From Siphonodentalium dalli (taxonomy: Eukaryota; Mollusca; Scaphopoda; Gadilida; Siphonodentaliidae): a stretch of DNA of 64,000 nt. Below are positions 11,495 through 22,322 of this stretch, piece after piece; position 1 is the stretch's first letter; each line of letters opens with the position of its first letter. The stretch is from contig CP136062.1 of the NCBI GenBank assembly GCA_032622095.1, forward strand, positions 129,783,282 to 129,847,281, given 5' to 3'. The notes beneath the pieces are model-generated. The model did no database searches. It was not told the origin of the DNA and worked only from the letters and a program-made list of their open reading frames with translations. Position numbers and translations under genes: made by a program.

Positions 11495-12010
11495 CTATAT
11501 TGTCCCATTTGGGACTATGATTTAAAGATTCAACGATGTTAAGCTGAGAAGCATCTGTCATATATAGGTGCTAAGAAAATTGTTGGTCCTCGTCCATCCA
11601 TTCCACAGGTCACATTATCAGCAATCGTGTACACCAACAAGTGTGTTTATGCCAGCATTCAGACAGAGTCAATCCAAATTCGTCAGTATATCACTACATG
11701 TGCAACACAAGTTGAGGAGACCGTTATTCCTGTTCCAGAACCTGTAGAATCCAGGTTATGGATACAGCTTGTCGTCGAGACATTTAATCCGAAACAATCT
11801 ATGCAACTTGACCATATTGTTCCAAAAAGTACAATCGCCTGTTGCTTTGAAAAAAGATTGCCAACGTCACTCATACATTTCGACTCTCAGAAAGAGAGGT
11901 AAATCTTTGAGCTTTCAAAAATTGACCGCATGCTTGATGATAAATCGTTAACTCTCAAAGACAAGAAACAGTATGTGTGGATCGAGACTGTCGGTTGGGC
12001 GAAGAATTCA
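11495..12010 (+). pseudogene. LINE ORF1 (gag-like) C-terminal part
   Basis: Reads through IWDYDLKIQR, AEKHLSY, AKKIVGPRPSIPQVTLSAI and onward to IFELSKIDRMLDDKSLTLKD, with frame breaks. It aligns block by block with the second copy at 43330-43790 (IWDYEYIIQRCDAEKHPSYF; IFEISKFGQKLDEKRLTLKG). In non-LTR ORF1 proteins this part follows the CCHC knuckle and carries the 'C..W..E..I.......S...A+' block. In this copy it points away from its own N-terminal half, which lies at 12090-12650 on the other strand. Confidence 0.6.
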
Positions 12011-12089
12011 GTCACATATGGGACATGAACGATCAATTGAATCTTGACAGTTCGAAATTTTGTTTTAGGATTTGTACAATCTTATGATC

Positions 12090-12650
12090 ATGACCAGAAA
12101 CAGCGTTTTACAATTTTCCTGGCCATGGCCATAGCCCTAACATTTCAAACATCGTAATGGATTTGGAACGTAGGTACTTATATCTACCTTCACGTACCCA
12201 ACTTTCAATGTCGGTGAATGTTCGCATCGATTGAAGGTCAGAAGATAACTATTCAGAGGAACTATTAGTCCATCAACAGTCTTCGTAAATCTACGGATTT
12301 CTGTAACTCCATGTGGTGCCAACTCCACTAATATTTCTGATTCAGAAGAATCAGCTATATCGCGGGCGGGTTCGCAACACAGCTATGCTACTGTAGTCTC
12401 CATGTCTTGTGAGGAGTAACCTCAGCAATAGTTGTTAACTGCAGCAGAGCATCATATTGAACTTTCTTTGAATATTCAAGAGAGAGAGAGAGAGAGAGAG
12501 AGAGCCACTTATTGGCCAAGTCCTGATTGGTTTAACAGATTTCAATTGTCCATCAATGCTTTGTAGCGTTTTATCAATGACAAAGATAGAATGTCTTTTC
12601 ACATTTGGGTCAAAGCCAAGAACCAAGTACTGAGAAAGCATCATTTAAAC
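12090..12650 (-). pseudogene. LINE ORF1 (gag-like) N-terminal part with broken zinc knuckle
   Basis: On the minus strand: IFVIDKTLQSIDGQLKSVK, then ELAPHGVTEIRRFTKTVDG, then YLLTFNRC, then VGYVKVDISTYVPNPLRCLK, then C-stop-GYGHGQENC. 'PNPLRC.KC...GH....C' is the CCHC knuckle of gag-like ORF1 in Jockey-type LINEs. A TAG at 12137-12139 sits inside the knuckle, where the related frame would have Gln. A (GA)n tract at about 12479-12504 lies within the N-terminal part. Non-functional. Confidence 0.65.
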
Positions 12651-12824
12651 TTGATGTGTTACCATTCTTACGATAAATACGTTGTTTTTTGAGTTGACAT
12701 ATGTTGTCAAAATGTTGTCCAAATCAGGTATGCATGCAATTTTATATTCATTTCGATGGCAGAACGTCGGTATACTGTTTGTTGGTTGATTTACCATTAG
12801 TTTTTTAAGGTTTTACCAACATTT

Positions 12825-13080
12825 CCCAGATAGCCACCCGACGTCGGCCCAACGTCGGCCGCCGACGTCGGCCCGACGGTCGGCGTGGCCGTCGGCTATG
12901 ACGTCGGCAGTCGACGTCGGCATATGGTTGGCAGTCGACGTCATGCCGACCACCGTCGGTTCGATGTCATTTGCCGACGTCTGCCCGACCGTCGGCGTGG
13001 CCGTCGGCTATGACGTCGGCCCGACGTCGGCAGCCGACGTTGGTAAATGGCTGGCAGCCGACGCCATGCCGACCACAGTC
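12825..13080. repeat. GC-rich GACGTCGG palindrome cluster, possible element end
   Basis: Begins CCCAGATAGCCACCCGACG and continues with about fifteen overlapping copies of GACGTCGG / CCGACGTC / GTCGGC in strongly AT-rich surroundings. The mirror-image end GTGCTGTCTGGG occurs at 17277-17288 after a similar cluster. Two weak open frames here (12898-13164, 12971-13153) are translations of the repeat. Confidence 0.65.
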
Positions 13081-15672
13081 GGCACGAAGGCTTTTCGTGG
13101 TCCTGATCATGCCATGCATAAATATCTACTCAATAGCTACGGCACGGGCATAGATATGGAGTAAATAATTATGGCGTGATCTAGTTCGTGGTCATGTGAA
13201 CTACTGAGCTCTATATACTATAATTGCAAACTAAACTAACAAGACTAAAACGATTGCAATTCTCTGTGAATTTCCGGTTAACCAAGAAGTCACAAAACAA
13301 ATTTTGAAACGGTTATAGATGCCAGAAGAAAAATGGCTAATTGTCCATGTTTAATCGTGTTGATATAATTATACATTACAAATCAAACAAAGCTACTGAT
13401 ATTGATAGGAATAATTCAAGTGGAAAATTATAGGATTGCGTATATACGACCCAGACCGCAAATAGCTGCCAACAATTTTTAATGTTCAAAATCAACGCAA
13501 AAACACGTATAACGGTATTTATTATGTATCTGCTTATAGTGGATCGATCAGTAGTGTTAAATAATTACACAACGGTGTCCGAAATGGTGCTTAACTTGTC
13601 CCTAATAAATCAGCCCACACGTATATAGTTCTCTGTGAAATTCGTCAGACTTGCTTTAGACATAATGTCTGGAATTTTGAATTTGAAATTTTATATCCCA
13701 GAGTTTCCTGTACTAAGATTTTTCCGGCCTAATCTTCTTGGGTTCGATTGCCTGAAGGACCAAAACTCTGTACCACGAAGCTCCAATACTCCGAAATTCC
13801 GATAAACTTTCCAGTTCACATCATATATATCTACGCATATATAGTTCGACCGAGAGTTCAGTCTGCATGGTGGGCTTTTTCACATGCATGTATATAGGGA
13901 CTCTGGATTCACACATCATGTCACATACGTATACGTAATGTGATATACTCCTCTTCGGGGAACAACGTACAGAATGAAACACACCATGCAGCACACGGAA
14001 ATCTCCCACATGTATCGTGAACGATTCCTAGATCATCGCAATCTGGGCTTGATTAGGTTGTCACGATTTGAACCCCGATATATGCGAAAATCTGGACCGA
14101 TTTTCAAGGTTGATCCGAGTTGAGGGACATCTCAATGTGCCATTCCGATCGATACATAGCCATTTCGATAAGAAATGAGAATTTGTTCACACTCACTGAA
14201 GCAAGCGCATTTGAAGCAATCATTAACACTCATATACACTGGGTCCGTGTCTCCATTTAATTCTCTGATACATGTATCCTGCTTCTGACATACAATTAAT
14301 TTGTCACCATCATGCAGCAAGTTTTAAGACGACCGACATTGCTCCCTTGAGACAACAATTTACATCTATGTCCCATGCACATACCAACATCTCCATCCAA
14401 GGGCGTTATATGCTGTTATTACCATATCCAACAGTGGTCCTGTAAAGATATAGAGGGAGATACTAAACACACTTGCACACTTGAAAGTACCCGATCGACC
14501 CCAATGCTGGCCAACATACCTTTCAATGTTTAAAGATATCTGATGACCTATAATACTAATATATGGCCGAGTTATCTACTGGGACAGACGGGCGGGGGGA
14601 CCGATGTGGCATGTCAATAGAAACAATTGTTTTTTGCCAATAGTTTATTCGTGCAATTCATAATAGCGCTTGCTAAACGCTCTTCGCGTTTCATCATGCA
14701 TATATTCAATTTTAACATGCTTTTTTTTAACAAAAGAGATTGTTTTCCACCCTTCTGATTGGCCCATTTCCTGCCACGTGCCGGGCGACAAATCACACTG
14801 TCGCCCGCTGAGCCGGGGGACATTGTTTTTGTCGCTCGCCTTATGTTATAATGCAAGAATATCTCCAAACACACACTGCAGTAACTCATCTATTTCACAT
14901 AACTATTATGTACTAAAAATCATAGATCTTATATACCCCACGGATTCGCAAAACACACCAGTTGTGGTGTTTGCTAATTTGCATATATTTAGTGAACACT
15001 AATATTCGAACTTTTAAGTTGATACTTTTATCGGGCAAGCGTTATTATGTACTTTTTACATCGAAACATCTCGGTGATTCAATATGTTCATGTCGACATT
15101 ATGGTGGAAGATTGAAAGAGTGGATCCCTTCAGGTTGGTTGGTTATAAATGTTTGCTGGTAGACAACGTAATGCATACGTTTGTCGCGAATGACTGGTAC
15201 TGTACGCTTATCCATGATATCAGACCTCTCCGCGATGTCTGCAATGTGATCATAGAAGTATTTTGTTTGAGGATCGCCATGTTCTTGGGAGCACTGACAC
15301 ATATGAATGTACATTAATGAAATCGACAACTTCCCAATAGCTTTCTGGGAAGACCGTTATGAAATGAACATCGCGAGTAAATTCCGCGCGCAACTTCGCA
15401 AGGCGACATTGAATTTTCCACATTGCAGAAGGTGATAACATACCTATATGGCTTATTGCATGGACCGATATTGACGATTTAACCACCAAAATGATCGTAA
15501 ATAAACGCTGATTATCAAACGCTTGACGGCTTGACTATCGTTTATGGAACAGAACGACAAGTAGTTACTGAATATACATTATCGGGAAAGAAAGCACGCG
15601 TGACTCAGTGCAACATCGTGCGTGTGGATGGCAAGGATTTTTTTCTGTGGTATAATCGGATAACAAAACAGT
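13081..15672. other. Unassigned interior between GACGTCGG clusters
   Basis: AT-rich, with no transposase-like frame recognised. A minus-strand open frame at 14132-14320 is cysteine-containing (CFKCACFS) with a GTGAGT right after, so it could be a small exon, but the support is weak. A short GGGCGACA...TGTCGCCC inverted repeat lies at about 14782-14808. Confidence 0.4.
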
Positions 15673-15813
15673 TGTTGCCCTTCTTCTCGGGAGACATCGA
15701 GATTTGTCACCCGCTCGAGAACGGAATGTCTCCCTCGGAGCTGTGCTCCTCGGGAGACATTCCGTTCTCGAGCAGGTGACAAATCTCAATGTCTCCCTCG
15801 ACATCGGGCAACA
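15673..15813. repeat. Inverted repeat with arms of about 62 bp
   Basis: The left arm runs from TGTTGCCC through GAACGGAATGTCTCCC. The right arm mirrors it from GGGAGACATTCCGTTC to GGGCAACA, with a handful of mismatches. A 17-base GC-rich spacer separates them. It would form a long hairpin and looks like a small foldback element. Confidence 0.82.
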
Positions 15814-16389
15814 ACTGCATGTATACTGTTGCCCTAATATCCAATCCAGGAATATGCATGTAACGGTTATATAAATAGAATACAGTACAACAATTTAAAC
15901 GGACATGGCTCATTAGAACTTTTAACGTTAACTTTGTTGACGTGATTTGGAAGAAGGTGACATTATGTTGATCCATACGCCATATCAACAGTTAGCCTAC
16001 TGCATATGCCATGGACAATCCTGTTAATGTCAGGACTATGTTCAATCTACATTGAATTTTCGCACATGTGTGCACTTTATTTATACATGTACCACGTGAG
16101 GACTAGATCGTAACAAGGGAATTGAAGAAACTCTTCATTGATCAATGCCGAAGAAAGTTCTGGACCCAAACGTTCTCAATTATATCACTAATATTAATCT
16201 TGCTGTGGCATAAAGAGGCCGAATATAACGTTAATGTTAAGTATAATGTGTAGACCTACGTTGATCCCTCCAGAACTGGGCCGCGATGTAACAAAATAGA
16301 ACATAATTTGGACCTAGCTTCAATTGACATTCAAGTACATTTGAGACATTACATACCGGTACATGTAAGTATGTACCTGACAATAGATA
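15814..16389. other. Unassigned sequence
   Basis: No supported feature. Confidence 0.45.
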
Positions 16390-17288
16390 ATAATTAATAA
16401 ATACGACACCGTCGATTGCCGACGTCGGGCCAACGTCGGGCCGACATCGGGTTGCCGACTGCGCTGACAATAGACAAACATTAAATAAATGTTGGCGTGT
16501 TAACATACTAAAAGTATAAAACGTAACAATCTGTTTGATACAATGAGAAACTCTATATAATAGAGACAAACGTGGCTATATATATTAAGCTGTTTTATTT
16601 AGGGGTACCAATCAAGCCCGGAACTTCGGATGATTTCCATGAGTGTGCAATATATTTTGGAAAAATATTAAACTTACCTTTATTATTCCGCCCTGGAAAT
16701 GTATCCATGCACGCACGGTCCTCTACGTAATCATTAACACCGATTGTGATTAATTTTCCACATCAGAGAAGAAATAATAATGTTAGGCTCCAATCAGCAA
16801 CGAATTTAAAGTCGAAAATAATGTGACCGAAGCTTTCAAATTGACGCAGCAGACGAGACGTACAACGACGTCATATTACCGATAATGACGTTTTCGGTCG
16901 GCAATCCGTCGGCAACCGACGTTTTACCGACCAATGTATGAAAACAACAACAATCAATTCAAAAACTACTATAAAAGCATGGAACGTGCAATAAACCTTC
17001 AAGGGTGGAATTTATGTAGCAAAGATTAATATACGACTTCGGGCATCAATATGGTACGTGATATATAAATATTCCGCGATTTATTTATCACTGGTCAGTT
17101 TCCCGTCGGCAGACGACCATGTGTCGACCTCCAGTTCTGGCGAGATCAAGGGAACGTCGGGTGCCGACCTGTTGCCGACCATCTCTATTTCACAACGACG
17201 TCGGGCCGACGTCGCCCCGACGGACATACCGACGGTTGGGTCGACGTCTGGAACCCGACGTCGGGCCGACGTCGTTGTGCTGTCTGGG
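16390..17288. repeat. Second GACGTCGG cluster, possible opposite end of a 4.46-kb element
   Basis: GACGTCGG-type motifs at 16405-16460, 16890-16935 and densely at 17148-17280, ending GTCGTTGTGCTGTCTGGG. Its terminal CCCAGACAGC (reverse complement) resembles CCCAGATAGC at 12825, so the two may be the inverted termini of one DNA element spanning 12825-17288. No transposase or clear target duplication was seen. Confidence 0.5.
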
Positions 17289-17477
17289 TTAGGTAACGTC
17301 GTGGGAATTACTTTAGAAATACACGGTTGAAATAACAGACATCTAAACGTTGGATAGCGTTGGGAATATTAGATAGAAGTCTCCGCATTGCAAACTCCTT
17401 GTTATGACATTTACATCCTAAAAGAATCCCCAATAATTTCTCTTCAGAGAGAACAACGAACATAACCTATAAAATAT

Positions 17478-17758
17478 AATAAAGAGCGTTATTTGTCATT
17501 AAATTCCTGATATGGGAATGATAAAGAGCTTTTATAAAATAAATGCGCGAACGACTGGCCTGCTGATAATTCTGAATACGTATAGGCACAACGGACACAT
17601 TCCTCATTTGAACCTCAACATGTACGTACGGCACACGTAATTGTGTAGTATGGACATTACTATTGATAGATATATGTACATATATATATGTTCGCACATA
17701 ATAAACGTTCTTTATTTATACCATATCGGGAATAAGTTATCAAGAAACGCTCTTTATT
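17478..17758. mobile_element. 281-bp MITE with AATAAAGAGCGTT ends
   Basis: The left end AATAAAGAGCGTTATTTG...TTCCTGATATGG...ATAAAGAGC is mirrored on the right as ...AACGTTCTTTATTTATACC, ATATCGGGAATAA, AAACGCTCTTTATT. The terminal inverted repeats are about 58 bp at moderate identity. Each contains two direct copies of ATAAAGAGCGTT. The same terminal block occurs alone at 5670-5717 and 37750-37805. Confidence 0.7.
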
Positions 17759-19232
17759 ACATTATTTATGGATAAAGACCCCTGCCTAACTAGATGACTC
17801 ATTTGATATATGTGTGCACAGCCTGAGATGGTTAGACTGCGCAAGAATAGTACTGAGTCGTCGACTGTCAATTTGATATTATATTCGTCTCCAGGAATTT
17901 GTTTTTGTGTTAAGATAAGGAGCAATGCAACTATTTGCTCAGTTGATAGGTTAGAGTAGTTCGATTCTCTCTGCAGTGGATTGCATTATTTGCAGGTTGA
18001 ACTCGATGGGCTATAGTTCTGCCGATGGGTTGATTGTCACAATGCATCGATCACATTCGTAGTCAGGTATTTAAATCGTTCACAAATGTAGTCAACTTAT
18101 ATGGCGATCACATATGTGTAGCTAGCCAGCTTTTCATATTCACGCAGCCCCATGAAACACGACAAGGTTAACAAACAACTCGATTTTGTATTTAATAACA
18201 ATGTTTCCTACCAATATCGTTAGAAATATATTCCAATATGAGTTGACATATAGTTCTTGGGGGGGGGGGGGTAGCAGAAGACGTCTGTTGGATATTGTAA
18301 ATTTGTATGGAAAGTAAGCTTGTCTTCGTGATATCTTGTTTAGGGGTGAGGATTTTATTTGGATATGACAAGATTGTTGATTATGATAATATGATGATAC
18401 GTTAACGTAATTTCCTAGCACAATATATTCAATGCAATGGGATTATGGAAGAGTTGTGTATCGTTTGCATCATTTCGCAAAGGATATTTTAAAGCCACAT
18501 GCGGTTTGCACTCCAAAATACACCTAATAATGTTCGCATTTGAATTTTTCCCGGTACCGCAATTGGGCGATAAATACCTGTCCTACCTTTCTACGGGCAG
18601 TATATGTACACATAAGACCCATTTAAGTCAAGACAAGGTCATCAGTTGGTTGCATGGTTAATCTGTACAGCATAAAATGGAACATTTATAACTCCACGGA
18701 TATTCGGCTAAGCTCAGTTAATATCACGAGACTAAATCCATAAAAGTGTATACATTAATCTCAAGGTTCAAATAACACTCACGATAATGTCAACGCATTT
18801 CTATCCATCTCTTTCAACTCGTAGCTTAGTTCTCCTTTTGGGCTGGTGCTCTCTAATTGAACGATATGTGCTGGGGCAATCAAAGTTCAATACATTACAT
18901 TTGTTCTCTCTCTATATTTTTAACTGTAAAACATCTCATCACATGCAGCAACTCCAATAATATACAATCACCAATCTGCCAACTGACTCATAGACAAAAC
19001 CGTACATGTTGACTCTACAAACATAAATATACAAGTCCCAATTTCTAGATTAAGGGAAGAGGTATACATCCCAACATACAGACATAATACACCCTTACAC
19101 AATTATACTACTAGTTATATAGAATAACATATACACACATAAGGGATATATTAATGCTCCTGCAAGAGACTTTCAACAAACTACTCCTACTTGCAGTTTC
19201 ACAAACACAAAGTATAGACGAATATGTAATAA
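17759..19232. other. Unassigned AT-rich sequence
   Basis: A homopolymer G run lies at about 18259-18270. No coding exon supported; the open frame at 18437-18661 has no splice or domain evidence. Confidence 0.45.
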
Positions 19233-19695
19233 CTATAAATATGCCAATAAATATGGATTTGAGTTTTTCAGAATATTGCGGATCTTCTGTCCGCTATGTT
19301 GACCTGATAAAATGATAATTGTGGTAGTGGTCTGATATCTCATACAAACTTCTTGGTAATCCCTGGGAGTGGAACTTATAATGTCCTTCATTATTCTCGA
19401 CTTAAATGGTGTTACAGTCCAGAGATAATCTGCCAAAGGAGCGTCCTCTAAGGCAAACTCAAACGTATTTCCTCAAATGAACATGTGCTGTGTGTTTGCT
19501 GAATGCAAAAAAAATTCTCCAACTGTTGACCTCAGGACATGTTTGATGTTAGGGGGAAATATGATATTGATAGAAAGAGGACCATTCAATAACTCTTCAG
19601 GATTTATTGTTTCCTTCAACGGGATGTTGAGAAATCTCCTGAAAACTGTCACGCAGATGTTCAAGATATCTCGCGCAAATACCCACATAATCGAC
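19233..19695 (-). pseudogene. Decayed minus-strand coding segment, unknown family (inverted copy at 40.66-41.03 kb)
   Basis: Minus-strand reading gives ILNICVTVFRRFLNIPLKET, NPEELLNGPLSINIIFPPNI, then after a stop/frame break FEFALEDAPLADYLWTVTPF. The plus strand at 40660-40920 carries the same protein blocks (SINIISPPNIKHFLRRPVE; HLRKYFEIALEEDSPWQADY), so the two are inverted paralogues. Conservation at the protein level in both copies suggests a once-coding sequence, but each has frame damage. I do not recognise the family. It lies downstream of the minus-strand genes of the tandem array and may be a further exon or a separate remnant. Confidence 0.5.
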
Positions 19696-20287
19696 CTATA
19701 ATGTAAAATAGGTACATATATAGTGTGATTATTTGCTTCTGATTAATGGAGTCATAGCCATTATTTGTTGTATGGCGCGGACCTAATGAAAACACAAGTT
19801 AAGGAGAGTACACCTGAAAAGTCTTGTGTTGGCTTATTTGACTCACTGGCTCATTTTCCGGACATAATCTGCTTAGAATCGCCACATTATGAGTCGATAA
19901 TGTGACTAAAATGCTCTCATTGTCAGCATATTATCGACTCAAAATGACGCCTTTCTGAGCATATTATCAACCTAAAACGTTCTTTATATGCGGATTTTCG
20001 GGAGAACATGCTCAGATGGTTAACCCGCAACAGGAAGATATATTCTTGAGAACAAATAGTTAATATGTCAGGAGTAGAACGTGTCAAGAACCTCTGGATT
20101 GTGATTACTGGGTATCCTAGGGCGGGGCCCAGCTGTGTATTTGATGCTGCAAGAGCGATTGAGTGATCCAGTTATTCATTTTAGCTCGATTTGACGATAA
20201 AGTCTCAAGAGGTTTTTTTTCGATCGAAATACGCAATTGTATATGCTTGGCATTCTAAATGAGAATCACCTGTTTGAGAATATATCA

Positions 20288-20424
20288 TGTAACTCGATTA
20301 ATCTGATCAGGTACAGGTAACAGAACGGTTGTGCAGCTGGCGATGTTTTCACCGCCGTTGTATGTGCCCAGTGAATGTGTAATCGATCCCCACATAGAAT
20401 GCTTGATGTCATTTGGGTATATTC
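20288..20424 (-). CDS. Candidate exon, unknown protein
   Basis: After a good acceptor (TTTGTCAATCAG) the minus strand reads IYPNDIKHSMWGSITHSLGT then YNGGENIASCTTVLLPVPDQ in one frame, with a two-base lead, up to a TGA at 20285-20287. Composition is protein-like and unlike chance AT-rich frames. It lies just downstream of a stop codon and an AATAAA (minus strand, near 20520) of the preceding unit, so it may belong to another transcript. No donor was assigned and no family recognised. Confidence 0.4.
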
Positions 20425-20544
20425 CTGATTGACAAATCTATTTTAAGAAAATACTCATTTGTCATAATTTGAAATACACACCCTTCCCATAAATTAGTAA
20501 GTGAGATGAGCAGAGAGTTTATTCAGTCTTTAATTTCAAACCGA

Positions 20545-21085
20545 CTTCCGAAAATCCACTAGAAACTCTCAAGATAATATTTTAGTTTGATTCTTGACAT
20601 GATTCCAATCAGCTGCATTATTATTGTCCATTCCTGGCGGGATTCTGTGCAAGATAATGATATTTTGATTGTCTCCTTGACCAATTAAATAATATTTCAC
20701 CCCAAGGTCTTCCAAACTCATATCTAGTATGTTGTCCGTATGAACCGCCCATGGCTTCTGCTTCAACCCTTAAAGCCACCCAAGAAGTCCAAATGTGCTA
20801 TGGTTCCATCCCCCCTCTTTCTTTGATTAAGATATCATAACTCCCGTCATATTTAGTGTTTGATTGAATGTGTCATGTGACCTAAGAACATTTTCAAAAC
20901 CATGTAACTCGTCTATCACACGAAACGTCTCATTGGTTGCATCGGATCTTATAGAAGTACACCATTTCTCTATGACACAATTGACCAATCCGTTGTTTTT
21001 TAGTTTTCAGTTCCAAATCATCGTCATTTATGGTAATCTCATTGTAAAGTGGTAAAATATTGACTGCTACCAACTGTTCTGTCTC
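20545..21085 (-). pseudogene. Terminal coding block of array unit 1 (unknown family)
   Basis: Minus strand: EQLVAVNILPLYNEITINDD at the upstream end, then after frame breaks NETFRVIDELHGFENVL, and KQKPWAVHTDNILDMSLEDL ... NIIILHRIPPGMDNNNAADW ... KILS followed by TGA. In units 2 and 3 the same position reads through as SREF before a later stop. An AATAAA lies a few dozen bases downstream (minus strand, about 20518-20523), so this is the 3' end of a transcript. Copies are at 26320-26970 and 30600-30905 plus 31930-32190. Stops and frameshifts make it a pseudogene here. I do not recognise the fold. Confidence 0.55.
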
Positions 21086-21257
21086 GATCCAAAAGAGACA
21101 TAGTCGGAGTGTTTATCGCGAACATTCTTGGATGGGGATATTTCATTTCTCGTTCTTTCTCACTTAATCATATGCATAGATCCTTCTCGGGGGTGAAAGG
21201 AAGATAGTCAGTCCTGACTATATCACTCTAACAATATACCTTACACTTATCTGTGGT

Positions 21258-21640
21258 TTAAAATGTTCTGTGCAATCAATTACCATAAGTATAAGTGAGG
21301 CCATGTAGTCATCTTTTTTACTTTTGATCTTTAGTGATCCATCATCTGTATGTTCTGTCTTCAATTTATTCAAGTCGAGTGGAAAATTTATTTCCACATC
21401 TTCGTGTCTGTCGAATTGTAAGGTTATCTTCGTCAAGTCTATAACATTGTAATTATTCGTCTTGAAGTAATCTTGCCCGTTAGATACACTCAGATCACTA
21501 TTCTTGAATTTTCATCAAATTCTCTTTTAGACAAATTTTCACATTCTTCAGCATCGTCGCCATGACATAGAAGCAGTTTCCAGCTCGTCGCTGACTCTGA
21601 AATGACTTTGAATAATGGCGCGCGAACAAACTCAATTCGC
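21258..21640 (-). pseudogene. Unit-1-specific N-terminal exon of the array gene family
   Basis: In one minus-strand frame: RIEFVRAPLFKVISESATSW, KLLLCHGDDAEECENLSKRE, FDENSRIV. After a one-base shift near 21495: DLSVSNGQDYFKTNNYNVID, LTKITLQFDRHEDVEINFPL, and on to DCTEHFKPQISV. A plausible donor (GTAAG|GTATAT) follows. The two halves look like one domain broken by a single-base indel, or by a sequencing error. It is present only in unit 1. No family recognised. It precedes the EQLV... block on the same strand and may be its N-terminal partner. Confidence 0.5.
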
Positions 21641-21841
21641 TTTTATACCTGTTATCACATGGTTCTCAGTGAAGATTTCGGATCAAGAATCTGACCAATC
21701 AACGCGCGGAATCAACCAATAATATTTCTCTCTCGTTGACCAATCAAATTCATATATTTGACGAATCAAATTCCTATATTCGATAGCTTCACTCTGTTTT
21801 AATAACATTTAAATTCAAACGTTTTTGAAATATCATAGACA
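21640..21841. promoter_or_regulatory. Candidate bidirectional promoter region with CCAAT cluster
   Basis: Between the minus-strand exon above and the plus-strand ORF at 21842 lie CCAAT at 21695-21699, 21716-21720 and 21740-21744, and TATAAAAG on the minus strand at 21640-21647, about 50 bases from the first CCAAT. This spacing fits a classical CCAAT/TATA promoter firing leftward, with a second start possible to the right. Caveat: the open frame starting right after TATAAAAG could instead be an internal exon. Confidence 0.35.
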
Positions 21842-22210
21842 ATGGAGTGCCGAGAACATATTAGAAACAATCGGAGGAGACACTATGAGCTTTGGAAATT
21901 AATGCAATCCGTCGGCGAAGCAGCTGAATTACCCAAGGAAATACGATCATTGCTGTGGCAGAGATCAGATAATGAAAACGACAGAAGAAAGCTAGTCAAC
22001 ACCCTCTGGAAACATGGTTTCGAGCGACAAAAAAACGTGGACTTGTTCTACATATGGATCAACATAACAAAACTCGCAGAGACGACCTCAGAAAAGACAG
22101 ATTTTGAGAAGCATTTCATTCAACTTGGAGCTCAGTCGAATTTGAATGAAAGAAACTCGGAACAAGTTCTTTCTCACTTAATTATATGCATAGATCCTTC
22201 TCAGGGGTGA
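21842..22210 (+). CDS. Small helical protein, CARD/death-fold-like (tentative)
   Basis: 122 codons from ATG 21842 (context GACAATGG, purine at -3 and G at +4). The N-terminal ninety residues, e.g. REHIRNNRRRHYELWKLMQ, ELPKEIRSLLWQR, NENDRRKLVNTLWKHGF, VDLFYIWINITKLAE, follow the CARD pattern: helix 1 with 'IR.NR..L', a helix reached by 'LP.EI...L', then 'RR.KLV..L...G' and a final 'F...L' helix. This is pattern recognition only and needs a profile or structure search. The frame is intact. Its last 13 or so codons fall in a repeated block, so the true C-terminus may come from splicing. Present only in unit 1, divergent from the minus-strand exon at 21640. Confidence 0.4.
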   Translation: MECREHIRNNRRRHYELWKLMQSVGEAAELPKEIRSLLWQRSDNENDRRKLVNTLWKHGFERQKNVDLFYIWINITKLAETTSEKTDFEKHFIQLGAQSNLNERNSEQVLSHLIICIDPSQG

Positions 22211-22322
22211 AAGGAAGACAGCCAATCATGACTATATCACCCCTAACAATATACATGTATAGTCTATTAATATTGTATTTATTTGTAATAGTACTTCACT
22301 TGTGTGTATATTGTAAATAAAG

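Noticed and set aside
14132..14320. Cysteine-containing minus-strand frame with GTGAGT, possible VWC-like exon
   Set aside because: Only one weak acceptor, no second exon and no clear domain pattern.
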